Shown here: positions 33,953-47,065 of the stretch, one piece after another | How the letters are laid out: every line of letters starts with the position of its first letter | Position numbering within the stretch: the first letter of the stretch is position 1 | From: Laguncularia racemosa | Taxonomy: Eukaryota > Streptophyta > Magnoliopsida > Myrtales > Combretaceae | NCBI GenBank assembly: GCA_037954665.1 | Contig: JBBMOL010000009.1 | Span: forward strand, 3,100,001-3,164,000 | Direction: 5' to 3' | Length of the DNA: 64,000 nt | The notes under the pieces: model-generated | The model's database searches: none | What the model was told of the DNA's origin: nothing | What the model saw: the letters and a program-made list of their open reading frames with translations, nothing else | Translations under genes and position numbers: made by a program

Positions 33953-34222
33953 TTTAAATCAGAACATTTTACTTACCCTATTCATAAATAGTGTTCCGCC
34001 GAACTACAAACGGGCTTTATACTGGGTTTCACCTCAACTCAATTTCACTACCCTTTAACCAGTGGGATTTACGCTACTTGGCAAGTCAAACTGCTACTTC
34101 CTAGCTTCAACCCTCCATAGAGGATCATTCAGTAGACATTATAGATGTCTAGGTTTCCATAGAGGACTTATGTTCTCGACTTAAAATAAATTTATTCAAC
34201 CTAACTATATACTCCCCCCTTG

Positions 34223-34234
34223 GCTCTGATACCA
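34223..34234 (-). other. Pararetrovirus primer binding site (tRNA-Met)
   Basis: The minus strand reads TGGTATCAGAGC, then CAAGG and a G run. It lies 8124 bp from the corresponding minus-strand site at 42358, which gives the genome unit length. Confidence 0.87.
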
Positions 34235-35443
34235 ACAGGATGCAGGAACGATAGGGGACACTTCTCGAAAGGAAGTGAGACCTAAGGAAAGTCTAAAGAT
34301 AACTAAACTATCGTACCGGTCTAAACTATTGTATAGAGATGATCAGAGTAATATTGCGGAAACATTAAAATACCAAAAATACGTGGTGTTGTCTTGCTAA
34401 ACTCAACGAGAATCCCTCTTTCAAGGTATCGCTTTTGGACCAGTAGCCTTCAAAGTCTAGTTTCCAGTAGATATACTTATTGGTACAACATTAAGTAAAT
34501 TATAGAAAATAAAACTCCAAAAGGCAGCTTAGCCAGTCCGTGAGGAGAAAAATAAACTGCAATAAGTAAATTGCAAGAACAATAACCACCACAGGCGGTA
34601 GAGCCAAGACTAGTGGGGTTTGTCCTTTCTAAATTAAATGAGTAAATATAAAGTATTTACTTCATTAAACATTAATGAGCATTACAAAACATTATGAAAG
34701 CAGATAGAAACAAACAATACATTAAAGAAGAAAGGAGGTGAGAAGTGGAAATTGAGAGACAGAAAGGATGGAAGAAGATTATGGTAGAAGGTTAGTCAAA
34801 AGAAAAGAAAAGATAATTACCTAAGTATTTATGCGTACTTAGGGCCTACGGTTTATCAACCATAGAAGGATGTCAGTGTTTGGGATAGAGAGAGGATAGG
34901 AGTGTGTGGAAGAATTGGCCGAAGGTCGGTGGCCGAAGGTAGGAAGAGAGGTTAGATGGAGAAGAAAAGGTTAAGAGTGTTTTGAGAGTGCTTGAGAAAG
35001 AATTGTGGATTCCGGAGGATTGGGTCTCTAAAAATTTTGGATGCCTTAGAAATGAAATGGCTTCCTCTTTTATAGACCCAGCATTTTCACTGTTTGAACA
35101 GTAAAAGTACTTTTACTGTAGTGAACAGTGATTTTTGTTGAGAATATTACTATTTAAACAGTACTTCCTAGAGAATTTTTCGGTGGACATATCTACCTGC
35201 CATTTAAACCGTCGAAGACGGTTTGGTCCATCGGCCTTGGTGATGACACCATGGGACATTGTTCCGTATATGATGGAGGAATTACACATGGTTCCATAAA
35301 AACGGTATAAATACAAAAAATAGTATAGTACTTAATACTATACTTCATTTATTCTACGTATTTTGCTACAAGTGTAACAAAATACTTATATTTGATTCCT
35401 ACAGACTACTTAGGTTGATGCCATAGCAATCATCTTCATTGCT
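34235..35443 (-). promoter_or_regulatory. Complete pararetrovirus non-coding region and promoter
   Basis: In minus order: hairpin 35385-35358, perfect 20-bp palindrome CAGTAAAAGTACTTTTACTG (35118-35099), TATAAAAG (35074-35067), leader stem-loop (34843-34820), a stretch shared with 22300-22500, then the primer site. This is the most complete minus-strand copy. Confidence 0.72.
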
Positions 35444-36756
35444 CTATCCACTGTAAGTTGATGCAGTGGAGTCTTCAACATTGGTCTTCATTTCTTCAAT
35501 TGAGCCAAAGCAGCTTCTAGAACCTCTTTTATTTGTTCTGAATTTTATGTCTTGGCCATTGATGACATTACGAAACCCCTATTATGGAGAAATGGAGTCT
35601 GTGCATTTCCTTGGGCAAGGCTTCTTTGCTTAGTCTACCATTGGTCAATTGCTGACTCTTTTACCGTATCCCACATTTTGAATCCGTCCTACCATTTGAC
35701 CTTGAATCTTCTGGAAAGGACAGGTGTTTGGGTGCATCGGTCAGGTTTGTAACCGAAGAACCAGGTCATTACCCATGATATACCAATGTGCATATAGTAT
35801 AACATGGTCTTGTCGAACATATATTTATGAGCATTGGGCTCTTAATTTTTTAGGAAAAGATTGAATCCTTTCCTGGCATTTTCATGGACTATTTCTTCAA
35901 TAGCCTCAAATTCATCCTACCAGTGTGCAAACCAGTAAGGAAGGTTTTTGAAGAACATTTTTCAAAAAAGATTAACCAGGTATGGGATCTTTTTTAGTTC
36001 ATTATGAGAAAAGCATTAAACCACGCTTGTTTATAATCAAAATAATTATAAATGGTGAGGTGTGGTACTAGAGGCATCAAAGGGTTAGTTTTGAACTTTT
36101 GGTTTTCATGGAGTTTGCCCGGCCGATCCGAAAGGTTAATGACCTTATGGATTCTAACCATTAAGTACCTAATTAATCCATTGTTTTCAAAATGTTTGAT
36201 TGAAACAGAACCCGTTTGAATCAAGATTCTTTCATAATATTCCATATTTTTTAAATTTTCATGGAATATGAAAAACATTTTCAGGAAATATTTTCCTGGA
36301 AAATTCAAAAGGATCCTTCTCATGCATCCCTTTCTCTATAGAGAAGACATACTTGAAAATATCCTTGACATAAAATTTTGATTTTGGAAAAACATTTTGA
36401 GGGACTAATGCCTTCTCGGAAGAAGACGCCACCTCTGTAATATGAACATTTTGTGATGATTTCTTAGAAATCATCTCATTGTGGCCTTTTTTAGGTGACC
36501 GTGATCCTAATGCACTGGTAATTGCCTTGATTAATTCAGGCGTAATTACCACATTAGTGTTTAAACTCTCTATGTTTAAACTCACATTATCTTCATCGGG
36601 ATATTTCATTGGTTTGGATGAAGCACACGACTGCTCATCCTTGATTAGGAGTGGTGCATTGGTTTTGGGGGGCGTGGTAGCAAGCCATGACCGGACATTT
36701 GTAAGTCCCTTTCGAGGGACTTCCTACTCCTTCCCTTTATCCCTTTTGGGAGGCAT
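35444..36756 (-). pseudogene. Pararetrovirus ORF2, minus-strand full-length copy
   Basis: ATG at 36756-36754, terminal TAG at 35446-35444, about 438 codons. Best stretches are 36609-36259 (KYPDEDNVSLNIESLNTNVV, FKYVFSIEKGMHEKDPFEF) and 36323-35994 (PLMPLVPHLTIYNYFDYKQA). A frameshift joins them, and stops follow in the C-terminal third. The gene is unrecognised beyond its virus context. Confidence 0.76.
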
Positions 36757-38290
36757 CTCCCTACAGGAATTCATGGGTAAGGAAATCAGGAAGAGAATTG
36801 GATGTTCTATTGATATGCTCGATATCGTAATCAAAACAAGATAAAATTGATTGCCATCTAGCAAAAATCTGTTTTGAAGCTAAATTTTGAACATCTTTCT
36901 CTAAAACATTTTTGGCTGCTTTGCAGTCAATTCTTAAAAGAAATTTTTGATTTAACAAATCTCCTTGAAATTTGGAAATCGTTAAAACAATAGCTAAAAT
37001 TTTCTTTTTAATTGTGGAATAATTGAGTGGACATTCGTTCCAGTGTTTTGACACAAACTGGACTACACATTCATTGCCATTGGATTTCTGCTTAAGGATT
37101 CCTCCAAAACCTGTATCAGATGCATCAGTCTCTACTATCTTTGGTAGGGATGGATATACTATGTGGATGCAAGGAATTTTCTTAATTCTTTCTTTGATTT
37201 GTCTGACTACATTTGTATGTATGTCAGACCATTCTGGTGGATTTTTCTTAAGCCTATTATGAAGAGGCTTACATAAGACATTGAGATTCCTAAAGAAATC
37301 TGCTACATAATTTAAGTTACCTAAGAATCTTTGGAGTTGAGTTTTGTCCAAAATTCTATTAGGAAACTTAGAAGCAAATTCTATAGATCTCTTAATTGGG
37401 GTGATTGTCCCGTTATGAATATCGAAACCTAAGAACCTAATCCATGTCTGGAATAAGAAAATCTTAGATGGTGATACTACGAGACCATTGTGTTTAGCTT
37501 TCTTAATAAAAGCTTTTACATGTTTAAAGTGTTGATCTACATTAGGAGAAAAGATCAACACATCATCGATGTAAAGATTACAAATTCTGAGTAATCGTTG
37601 AAGATTTCATTCATTATTCTCTGAAATTCAGAGAGAGCATTTTTTAATTCGAAAGGCATAACATTCCATTTGTATTATCCAAATGGGACAGTAAATGCTA
37701 TCTTATACCTATCGGTTTCTTTGATCTGGATTTGCTAAAACCCAGATTTCATGTCGAACTTGGAGAATACCTTAACATTATGTATCCTACCAATCATATC
37801 TCTCTTATTAGGTATGAGATACCTAATCCATTTTAAAACATTATTAAGAGGCTTATAATTGATTACCAATCTTGGTACACCTCTTTCAATTTCAGCATTT
37901 TTGTTAGCGGAAAAAGCCGAAAAACTCCAAGGTGACTTGGATTTGCGTATTAGCTTTTTAGCTAACAGATCATTAATTTCATTTTTGCAATGTTTTAGAA
38001 CATCGTTGTTCATTTGTGAAGGTCTTGCCTTCGTAGGTATATTTTTCTCATCGAAGTTACCTTCATAAGGTAATCCGACTAAGTGGGATTTCTTATCCCC
38101 GAAAGCATTGGGCAAAGTAGAACAAATTTCCTTTCTGATCTCACTTTCTAATTTAGAAATCCTTTCCTTAACGGGATTTCTTTTGATTTGATCTTCAATT
38201 CTATGAAGATTCAAATCGTCATTCAAGAAAGATAGTTGGTCCTCCTTGGCTTTAATCAAACAGTTTAACTCAGAAACTGAGTTCTATTTG
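36736..38290 (-). pseudogene. Pararetrovirus reverse transcriptase and RNase H, minus strand
   Basis: 38259-37735 holds the RT front (VPRLVINYKPLNNVLKWI, FSKFDMKSGF), stopped where TGG became TAG. YIDD is present near 37565. 37561-36761 (266 codons) is an open connection-RNase H block with QRFLGNLNYVADFFRNLNVL and IVETDASDTGFGGILKQK. It is the longest readable RNase H in the array. Confidence 0.87.
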
Positions 38291-39528
38291 AGTTCATCTA
38301 TCATTTTAGTTTTAGGTTTTGAAACAAAGTTAAAACAGACCTTCTGTCCAAGATAATTTGTTTCAATCCCATCATTGTTAACCTTAAAAGGTTGGATTAA
38401 GTTGATAAAGGGTGTTCCTAATATGACATTCTACTTCAAATTTTTAACTAAGATGAAGCTAGATTTATAGGAAACTTTATTTTTAACAACTTCAGCATTG
38501 GGTAATTTGAAACTAATGTTTAATTTGTTACCGGAAGCAGAGCTTAGAGATTAGGTGGTTTTCTCAAAATATTTTTTTGGAATTAACCCTTCTCTAATAC
38601 CGTTCAAATCTGCTCCAGTATCAAATAGAGCAATAGTTTTTAGGATAAACTCCTCATTTATCCTAATGGTAGCATTCATTACCCATTTCCTAGTAGTGAC
38701 TTCTACTAGTTGCATTAGATATTCTGGATTAACTTCTTTTCCAGAATTTTCATTAGTAGAACTTTCATATTTAGTGTCATCCGAATATTGAGTTCTCATT
38801 TTAGATTTAATTTCAAAGAATTCTTGTTGCAACTTATGTTGCATCAATTTTAATTCTTTGATTTCTTCTTTCTGAATTTTAATTTCATTATGAAGATCAT
38901 TCACCGTGACTAGCTTATGACCTCTAGACTTACTCTTATTAAGAACTTCATTTAAATTATAAGTTAAATTGTTAGAAATTGAAAATGTTGGTTTGGAATT
39001 CTCCATCCATCTTAATTTCTGATTATATGACATTAAATCTAACTTGAGAAGAAATTCTTCTTCTTCCCTAGTTAGGACATTGATTTCTTCTTCAGAAGAT
39101 GATTCAATATCATTGCATTGAATTCCTTCTTCTTTTGAAGATGAAGGTTCTTCATATGAAGAGTATCCTGCTTCTGCAAAAATTTGCAGGATATCTTCCA
39201 TTAAGTGTTCATCTAGATCTAGGAGGTCAAGTCTTTTACCGATTTTACATTTATCGGCTGTATGACCGTATTTCCTACATCTATAACAGTTGATTCTTTT
39301 AAAAGGTTTCTTCTTCTTCTTAGAACAATCCTTTTTAGAATCTTCATTATCAGATTGTTTGTTGAATCTTTTAGAGAAATTCTTTTTCTTTTTAGATTTT
39401 CTCCTAGATTTTTTCTTACAATCTGAACATTTTGATTTGTTAAAGACAAAGGATGGATCATACTGTGAACAGAAATCTCCAAGGCTTTGCCTTTTCATTT
39501 TCTTTTCATTTTTAAGTGGCTTATGCAA
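38291..39528 (-). pseudogene. Zinc knuckle and protease, minus strand
   Basis: The 325-codon frame 39528-38551 joins the basic stretch, knuckle CYRCRKYGHTADKC, the acidic Ser/Glu stretch, the coiled-coil-like lead and the protease ALFDTGADLNGIREG. It stops after KYFEKTT (CAA or CAG to TAA/TAG). It demonstrates that coat tail and protease were one polyprotein. Confidence 0.86.
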
Positions 39529-41260
39529 CCTAATCGTGTTACACTCCTATCTTGTAGACATAAGAGGTTAACTCTCCATAAGGCAGGTTGTTGTAAGGAA
39601 TTTCTCCATTGAATTCCTCACGAATTTTGGTTCTAACCTGCTCACCTATTAGTTGAGGTAAACCGGCTAGGAATTTTTCTTTCTAGAAAGGTTAATTGCA
39701 ATCATCTCGTAGCAATACCCTTTGTAGGAATATATCCTTATACTAGTGGAATTCACCTAAGGATTTGCATTTCATATTGGATAGAAGATTCAGATTTTTA
39801 TCTCTAATGTGAGATGGATCCCCTATGAAATGTTGAGTAATACAAAACATTAATGTATTAACAACATCTTAAATTGGTTCATTAATTCATTAAGTATTTT
39901 AACTCCAAATTCATTTCTTTTAACTGCAGTTAAAATGTTCATTCACTGTTCTTCAGTGAGATAGTTATCCCACCAACCTTTTAATTGGCCAGTAAAACCA
40001 GCAATTAAAAGTACAGCAATTCGATAATCAGATATGCCCTAAATACTTCTGTTAGTATTCACCAACATGATCATCTGATTAAGAATATTAAGAATCATTT
40101 GTTCTGAGGCTCCATCTATGTTCCATTCATAGGTGGTTCTTGCAGAATATTTGTTTTGATAATTACTTGGTTTTTCCTCGAACATAATATCAGGAGGTGA
40201 AGCTCTCTAATAATATAATTTTTTACGCTCTTTCCAAGTAATCTTGTTAATTTCTTCAATCATTAAGACTTAAGTCTTTTAATGAAACTTCTAGCTTAGA
40301 ATCATTACTGGATTCATTAAGGACATTAAGTTTTTCAGATGGAGTATCTTGAATTATTAGATTCCTAAACATAGGAGTGTCTAATTTTAAAGATTCCACT
40401 GATTCCATTTTCATTTTATTTTTTAACAATTTTTTCTTTTCGCTTAAAGCTTGAAGAAACTCATTACTGGGATTAGTCATTTAGAAAGGTTTGAAAAGTG
40501 GTTTCTTTTCATTCCTAAAGATTTCATTGTTATTGGCCTGTGGTTTACTAACTACATCTTCAATTCGATCTAATTGTTGACCTACTGTGTGAAGATTTTT
40601 ATTAGTTAAATTGTTTTGGTCAATAATCTTTTTAACACCAGATCCCTCAGCTTCCATAGCATTCTTGAAGGGAGCTAACTTAATTTCGGTATCCTTATGA
40701 GAATACCTGATATTGCTAAGTGGTGGATGAGTGGATTCAACCATGTTGCCATCACTTAGTCTCCATTGTATAGTTTTATTAACTGTATTAATCATTTTAG
40801 GTTTCAAATAATATTCTTCTAACCAATCGAAGAATAAAATCTGAGAACCTATTTCATTCATGAAATTATAATAATCCTCCTTAATTTGTATTTTAAACTT
40901 ATCAAAAGTTTTAAAATACCATTCTCTTTTCTTTCGATTTTTAGGAGAATTAAAATCATTATTTAGAAAAATCCTATCGGGTTTGAAGGGTTTTTCTATA
41001 ACATTAAGCTCAGAATCTCCTAATTCTGAGGCAGTTGGTTCCTCATATTCTAGATCATTGTGATAGACCGGTTGGGTTAATCTTATGGGTTTATTAACTA
41101 AACTGCTAATTGAAGGATTAAGTTTCTTAGGACCATCATGAACATTTTTTAGTTCATCAATCCTGGACAGATCTATTGATCTCCTGGATGATGATCCTAA
41201 GGACATTGAATTTCGAGGACATTCGAATCATCTCCTAGAGAATTGAAGTGTCACCTTACC
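39529..41260 (-). pseudogene. Linker and coat protein, minus strand
   Basis: 41206-40481 is an open linker (241 codons, LSRIDELKNVHDGPKKL, GSGVKKIIDQNNLTNKNLH). 40480-40256 leads into the capsid block, which is broken by stops near 40209 and 40040 and by a small deletion near 40256. It is in the same frame as the movement protein at 42055. Confidence 0.83.
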
Positions 41261-41329
41261 ATCTTGATGCTGTATTACATTAGATGGTTCGGCATCATTG
41301 ATTGGTTTTTGGAGAATAGGGTTTTCTAT

Positions 41330-42055
41330 TTCCTAGTAATCAGGCAAATTTACCTGATCCCATTTGATGATTCTAGGGACATTAACGTTGGATCTAGTTA
41401 GATCCGTTTGAATTAGAAGTGTTTGACCTTTCTTATCAATTTTGTATGCTTTTGATCCAAATGCAGTTTTCATTAATTTGAAGTAAATTCTATAGATGAC
41501 TGCTATGGGCAGTGCACCTTCAACCATTTTGTAATTGTGAGTTTTGATTTGAAGGACTAGGGATTTCATTATGGTTTGATCCCTAAGGCCTAAGGTGACA
41601 TTTGGATGACATTCGAACTCTATTGGACCAGTATTAAGACTAGTCTTGATCGAAGCATGGATCGATCATTCATAATCCAATTCTCTTGCATCCCTAAGGA
41701 CCATTAAGACAGAGATATCTAATCCTAATTTGGTAAGAGGTTTTGCTCCTACTTGGATTAGACTTATGTGCATGTAATTCCATTCTTGTCCATATTTTCG
41801 AATGGAATTACGGTTCATTAATTCAATCAATGTCAATCCATCAGAGACAGGTATGTCTCTTTCTTCTATGGATATGACGTAGTCATTTTTGCCAAAGATT
41901 TTCCATTTAGCCATTTGATAAATTTGATCATAAGACAATTTTGGGATTTTCCAATCGTCAATTGCCTTATCAAAATCTTTTACATAGATTTCATCTCTAT
42001 TATTGACATTAGAGTCCTCAAGTTCCTCACTTGGAACCGAGCTAGAGGATGACAT
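41330..42055 (-). pseudogene. Movement protein, minus strand
   Basis: 42055-41666 encodes the N-terminal half up to LMVLRDARELDYE and stops at the same TGA as the plus copy. 41569-41333 (MKSLVLQIKTHNYKMVEGA) continues in the same frame. The upstream part of the leader Met region has CGA changed to TGA, so only the inner Met (MSSSSSVPSEE) opens the frame. Confidence 0.83.
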
Positions 42056-42346
42056 AGTTCAATTAAATAAATTCATTTTAAATTAGAACATTTTACTTAC
42101 CCTATTCATAAATAGTGTTCCACTGAACTACAAACGGGCTTTATACTGGGTTTCACCTCGACTCAATTTCGCTACCCTTTAACCGGCGGGATTTACGCTA
42201 CTTGGCAGGTCAAACTGCTACTTCCCAGCTTCAACCCTCCATAGAGGATCATTCAGCAGACACTATAGATGTCTAGGTTTCCACAAAGGACTTATGTTCT
42301 CGACTTAAAATAAAATTATTCGACCTAACTATATAATCCCCCCTTA

Positions 42347-42358
42347 GCTCTAATACCA
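42347..42358 (-). other. Degraded pararetrovirus primer binding site
   Basis: The minus strand reads TGGTATTAGAGC, one C-to-T change from the tRNA-Met match at 34234, followed by the same G-rich stretch. Confidence 0.8.
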
Positions 42359-43230
42359 ACAGGGAATAGGAACGACAAGGGACACTTCCTGGAAGGAAGT
42401 GAGACCTATCAGGTAGTCTAGAGCTAACTAAATTGACCTAAACCAGTCTAAAACTGAAGTATAGAGATGAAGTCATAGTATAAATTGCGGAAACATTAAA
42501 AATATCCAAGTACTTGGCGTTGTCTTACTAAACTCAACGAGAATTCCTCTTTCAAGGTATCTCTTATTGGACCAGTAGTCCTCAGAGTCTAGTTTCCAGC
42601 CGATATACTTGAAATATTAAAACATTAAGTAAATTACAGAAAATAAAACTCCAAAAGGCGGCTTAGCTAGTCCGTGTGGAGAAAAATAAACCGCAATAAG
42701 TAAATTGCGAGAACAGTAACCACCACAAGTGGTAGAGCCAAGACTAGTGGGGCTTGTCCTTTCTAAATTAAATGAGTAAATATAAAATATTTACTTCATT
42801 AAACATTAATGTGCATTATAGAACATTATGAAAGCAGACAGAAACAAACAATACATTAAAGAAGAAAGGAGGTGAGAAGTGGAAATGGAGAGATAGAAAG
42901 GATGGAAGAAGATTATGATAGAAGGTTAGTTAAAAGAAAAGAAAAGATAATTACCTAAGTATGTTTGTGTACTTAAGGCCTATGGTTCATGAACCATAGA
43001 AGGATGTTACTGTTTGGGATAGAGAAAGGATAGGAGTGTGTGGAAGAATTGGTCGAAGGTCGGTGGCCGAAGGTAGGAAGAGAGGTTAAATGGAGAAGAA
43101 AAGGTTAAGCGTGTTTTGAGAGTGCTTGAGAGAGAATTGTGGATTTCGAAGGATTGGGTCTCTAAAAATTTTGGATGCCTTAGAAATGAAATGGCTTCCT
43201 CTTTTATAGACCCAGCATTTTCACTGTTTG
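42359..43230 (-). promoter_or_regulatory. Pararetrovirus leader and TATA box, upstream part deleted
   Basis: TATAAAAG lies at about 43207-43200 on the minus strand, and the leader stem-loop (42954-42978) is present with one bulge. At 43230/43231 the sequence jumps straight into ORF2, so the palindrome, the 13-bp hairpin and the ORF2 C-terminus are missing compared with 35100-35565. Confidence 0.78.
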
Positions 43231-44197
43231 ATGACATTAAGAAACCCCTATCATAGAGAAATGGAGTCTGTGCATTTCCTTGGGCAAGGCTTCTTTACTT
43301 AGTCAGCCATTGGTCAATTGCTGGCTCTTTTACCTTATCCCACATTTTGAATCCGTCCTACCATTTAACCTTGAATCTTCTGGAAAGGACAAGTGTTTAG
43401 GTGCATTGATCAGGTTTGTAACCGAAGAACCAGGTCATTACCTACGATATATACCAATGTGCATATAGTATAACATGGTCTTGTCGAACATATATTCATG
43501 AGCGTTGGGCTCATAATTTTTTAAGAAAAGATTGAATCCTTTCCTGGCATTTTCATGGACTATTTCTTCAATAGCCCCAAGTTCATCCCACTAGTGTGCA
43601 AACCAATAAGGAAGGTTTTTTGAAGAACATTTTTAAAAAAAGATTAACTAGGTATGGGATCTTTTTTTGTTCATTCTGAGAAAAGTATTAAACCACGCCT
43701 GTTTATAATCAAAATAATTATAAATGGTAAGGTATGGTACTAAAGGCATCAAGGGGTTAATCTTGAACTTTTGGTTTTCATGGGGTTTGCCAGGCCAATA
43801 CAAAAGGTTAATGACCTTATGGATTCTGGCAGTTGAGTCACTAATTACTCCACTATTTTCAAAATGCTTAATCGAAACAGAACCTGTTTCAATTAAGATT
43901 CTTTCATAATATTCCATATTTTTTAAATTGTCATATGGAATATGAAAAACATTTTCAGGAAATATTTTCCTAGCAAATTCAAAAGGATCCTTTTCATGCA
44001 TCCCTTTCTCTACAGAGAAGACATACTTGAAAATATCCTTGACATAAAATTTTGATTTTAGAAAAGCATTTTGAGGGACTAATGCCTTCTCGAAAGAAGA
44101 CGCCACCTCTGTAATATGAACATTTTGTGATGATTTCTTAGAAATCATCTCATTACGGCCTTTTTTAGGTAACCGTGATCCTAATGCACTGGTAATT
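43231..44197 (-). pseudogene. ORF2, C-terminal part interrupted by E4
   Basis: The readable block 44148-43648 has FKYVFSVEKGMHEKDPFEF and PLMPLVPYLTIYNYFDYKQA. The N-terminal part continues at 47345-47582 on the far side of E4. The last codons are lost at the 43230 deletion. 44193-44197 (TAATT) is the duplicated target site. Confidence 0.82.
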
Positions 44198-44900
44198 TGA
44201 TGAGAGCAATGATGGGAGTCAAGCTAGAAGATGGAATGTGGAACCTCTTGAAGTGCCACCTAGACCGATCACAAGAACTCGAGCGAAACGATTCAAGGAA
44301 GCACTTAACAGGCTGATAAAGGATATCCAAGAAGTCGGAAAAGAGTGGAGCAACCATGAGAATGACCTTGCATTTGTACAAGTCATTCAAGGAGATCATA
44401 AAAGCTGCCGGCCTTGAACCAGCGTTGCAATTAGAGTGCGACAGAGGGACTACACCGTCGGCCTATATACCCAGCGTACATCCTACGCCGCTTACTACGC
44501 CACCGGCTTTCATTGCATGTTTGTTATTTTTCCGCGACCTTATTATGTTATGTCGTTTTGGGATTTTGTTTTTACGAGTTGTAAACCCTAATATAAGCTG
44601 CTAGGGTTGGAAAACAAAAAATAGAACATACATACAACATTGATAAACACAATTTGAGAGAATTCCTCTCTTGATTCTCCAAAGAACTTTTCTTGAACTT
44701 ATCGGATTCCTTCCGTGGCGTTCACCCCGACTTATCAATCGGTCTTTCATCTCGATTGTGGTGTCAACAGAGTATACCAAGGTTCTTTCCTCACCTATAG
44801 GCAACGGGTCGCGGTTCCACTTGATTGTTTTGGCATCTTGGGTTGTAATTCTAAACGTATTGGTATAGGGTTTAATCACACGTGGGCGTGGTTCATATCA
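44198..44900 (+). repeat. E4 5' LTR (703 bp)
   Basis: TGATGAGAGCAATGATGGG to GTTCATATCA. It carries the pol tail codons (ARAKRFKEAL type), an ACGCCG-rich variable segment as in E2, and the conserved AACTTATCGGATT segment. The primer site TGGTATCAGAGCC follows at 44904-44916. Confidence 0.9.
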
Positions 44901-45376
44901 GTTTGGTATCAGAGCCTAGGTTTTTTAAACATCAGTTCGGTTTGAGAAAGGTAACATCAAAACCCTAACTCCAATCGTTCATATCAATTGTTCATATTAA
45001 GTTTCGTATTACCATCGCGTCATACTCAAGTCCATAGTGTTAATTGTTCTTGAGTAGTATAGTTCATCCTATTAATCTTGTTACAAAAAAAAAAAAAAAA
45101 CGTGAACAAAAGAACGAAAACAAAGACAACAAAAAGAAAGAAAAAGGAAAATTCCAGCCCGAAGAGTTTGTTCTTGAATTCTACGGAAGAATTTGGTGTA
45201 GTTTGGATTAGTTCCAAGAGAATTGAGAAGAGGGATTAGTGAGTTGATAACATCGCTGTTGTGAGAATACACGAGTGATTGAGGGCTATCCTTCTTTGAG
45301 TGAAACACGTGAGGGAGTGAATCATGAGGCTTAATCCTATATATTTGTGTTAGTACTAACCTTTATTGCAGGAACT

Positions 45377-46170
45377 ATGTCACGGCAAAATTCTCTTGAA
45401 GGTGAGAGGGGGAGGTTTGATGCTAGGTTAGTGATTGAGGTGTTGAGGAGTGAGATGAAGAGAATGTTTTAGGAGGGGATGGAACAAATTCATGAAATGG
45501 TGGAGCAGAAACTAGAGCAATATAAAAACGGCTTTCAAAGGCGTAAGAGGGAGAGTTGTTCTAAGAGAGGACAAAGGGGTGGAGATGAAAATTTTGATGA
45601 TGAGTTTGATGAACCTTCTATTAGGAGTTATAGAGGTTATGGTGGTAGGAATAGAGGAACTAGGGATGCTAGTGGTGACGAGGAGCCTGCAGCAGGGAAG
45701 TTAGTGGCAGTAATGAAGCGAGCTTTGAATGTGCAGGTGAAGGAAGGGGAGGAGGTGCAATGAGAGAATATCTTTCATACTAGATGTTATCTAGGTGACC
45801 ATATTTGTAGTTTGATCATTGATGGGGGAAGTTGCACTAATGTAGTGAGTACTTTCATTGTTGAGAGGTTAGGGCTCAAGACCACTAAACACCCTAGCCC
45901 ATATAAATTGCAGTAGCTGAATGATAGTGGCGAGACTAAGGTGAGTAAGCGAGCCTTAATTGCTTTTCGCATCGGTAGGTATGAGGATGAGGTGTTATGC
46001 GATGTAGTGCCGATGTAGGCTTGTCATGTGTTGTTAGGGAGGCCATGGCAGTTTAACAGGAAGGTTGTTCATGATGGCTTTTCTAACAAGTATACACTTG
46101 TTCACCATGGCAAAAGCTATAATCTTAAATCCTTAACACCTAAACAGGTGTATGAGGATCAGTTGCAGCT
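45377..46170 (+). pseudogene. E4 gag and protease, capsid deleted
   Basis: The ATG at 45377 (MSRQNSLEGERG) is conserved, then TAG at about 45472 (CAA in E2). At about 45666 the frame jumps from GRNRGTRD to ASGDEEPAAGKL, removing some 880 bp with the capsid and zinc knuckle. The protease motif IIDGGSCTNVVS remains. No functional Gag is possible. Confidence 0.85.
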
Positions 46171-47065
46171 ACAACAATCTTTTGTAAAATATATGGTGAG
46201 TGGAAAACAGAGGGAGATTGAGAGAGCAAAAGACATAGAAAAAGAAAAGGAACACAAAAGTCAATACCAAAAGGAAAAAGAGAGGAAAGCTGGAAAGAGT
46301 GTTAGAGGCCAAGTTGAGGGGGGATCAACTTTGGTGGTGAGTGAAAAGGAGAGTGCAGCCTTGCAAAAGGCGAGTTGTGTGGCAAGAGCGAGTGTAGTGA
46401 GGAGAGCGTTAATGATGAAGCAACCCATGTTGTTGCTGGTTTTTAAAGAAACTTGTTTGAATACTAACTAACTTCTTAACTCTTTGCTTAGTGTGGTTGT
46501 GTCTATTGTGCAGGACTTTGAAGATGTCTTCCTTGAGGAGATTCCAAAAGGGTTACCACCTATTCGTGGTATTGAGCACCAGATTGACCTTATACCCGGA
46601 GCATCTATTCTAAACAAGCCAGCTTATAGGAGTAATCTAGAGGAGACAAATGAACTTTAAAGGCAGGTTAATGACTTGATGGAGAAGGGGTGCGTGAGAG
46701 AAAGCATGAGCCTATGTGCAGTGCCTGTGATTTTGGTGCCTAAGAAGGATGGGTCATGGAGAATGTGTGTTGATTGCTGAGCCATCAACAACATCACGGT
46801 AAAGTATCGTCATCCCATTCCTCGCTTAGATGATATGTTAGATGAGTTACATGGGTCTAGTATCTTTTCCAAAATTGATTTGAAAAGCGGGTATCACCAA
46901 ATTAGAATGAAAGAAGGTGATGAATGGAAAACAGACGATGCTTGCCATATTGCTAATTTGTTCTTTAGGTTAGTTATGAGATTGCATGGTATGCCTAGAA
47001 CAATCGTATCGGATCGGGATGCTAAGTTCTTAAGCTACTTCTGGAAGACCCTGTGGGCTAAGTTA
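46171..47065 (+). pseudogene. E4 pol remnant with RT-integrase fusion
   Basis: The pol front (46028-46471) is open, stopping where GAA became TAA. The 77-codon frame 46835-47068 joins RT text ([20 protein letters not shown]) directly to integrase text ([23 protein letters not shown]). The active-site half of reverse transcriptase, RNase H and the integrase zinc domain are gone. The frame runs out in LTR sequence. Confidence 0.85.

Noticed and set aside
35552..37262. Plus-strand frames across the minus-strand viral genes
   Set aside because: Antisense shadows of ORF2 and RNase H; the same shadows recur at 31900, 43280 and 47269.
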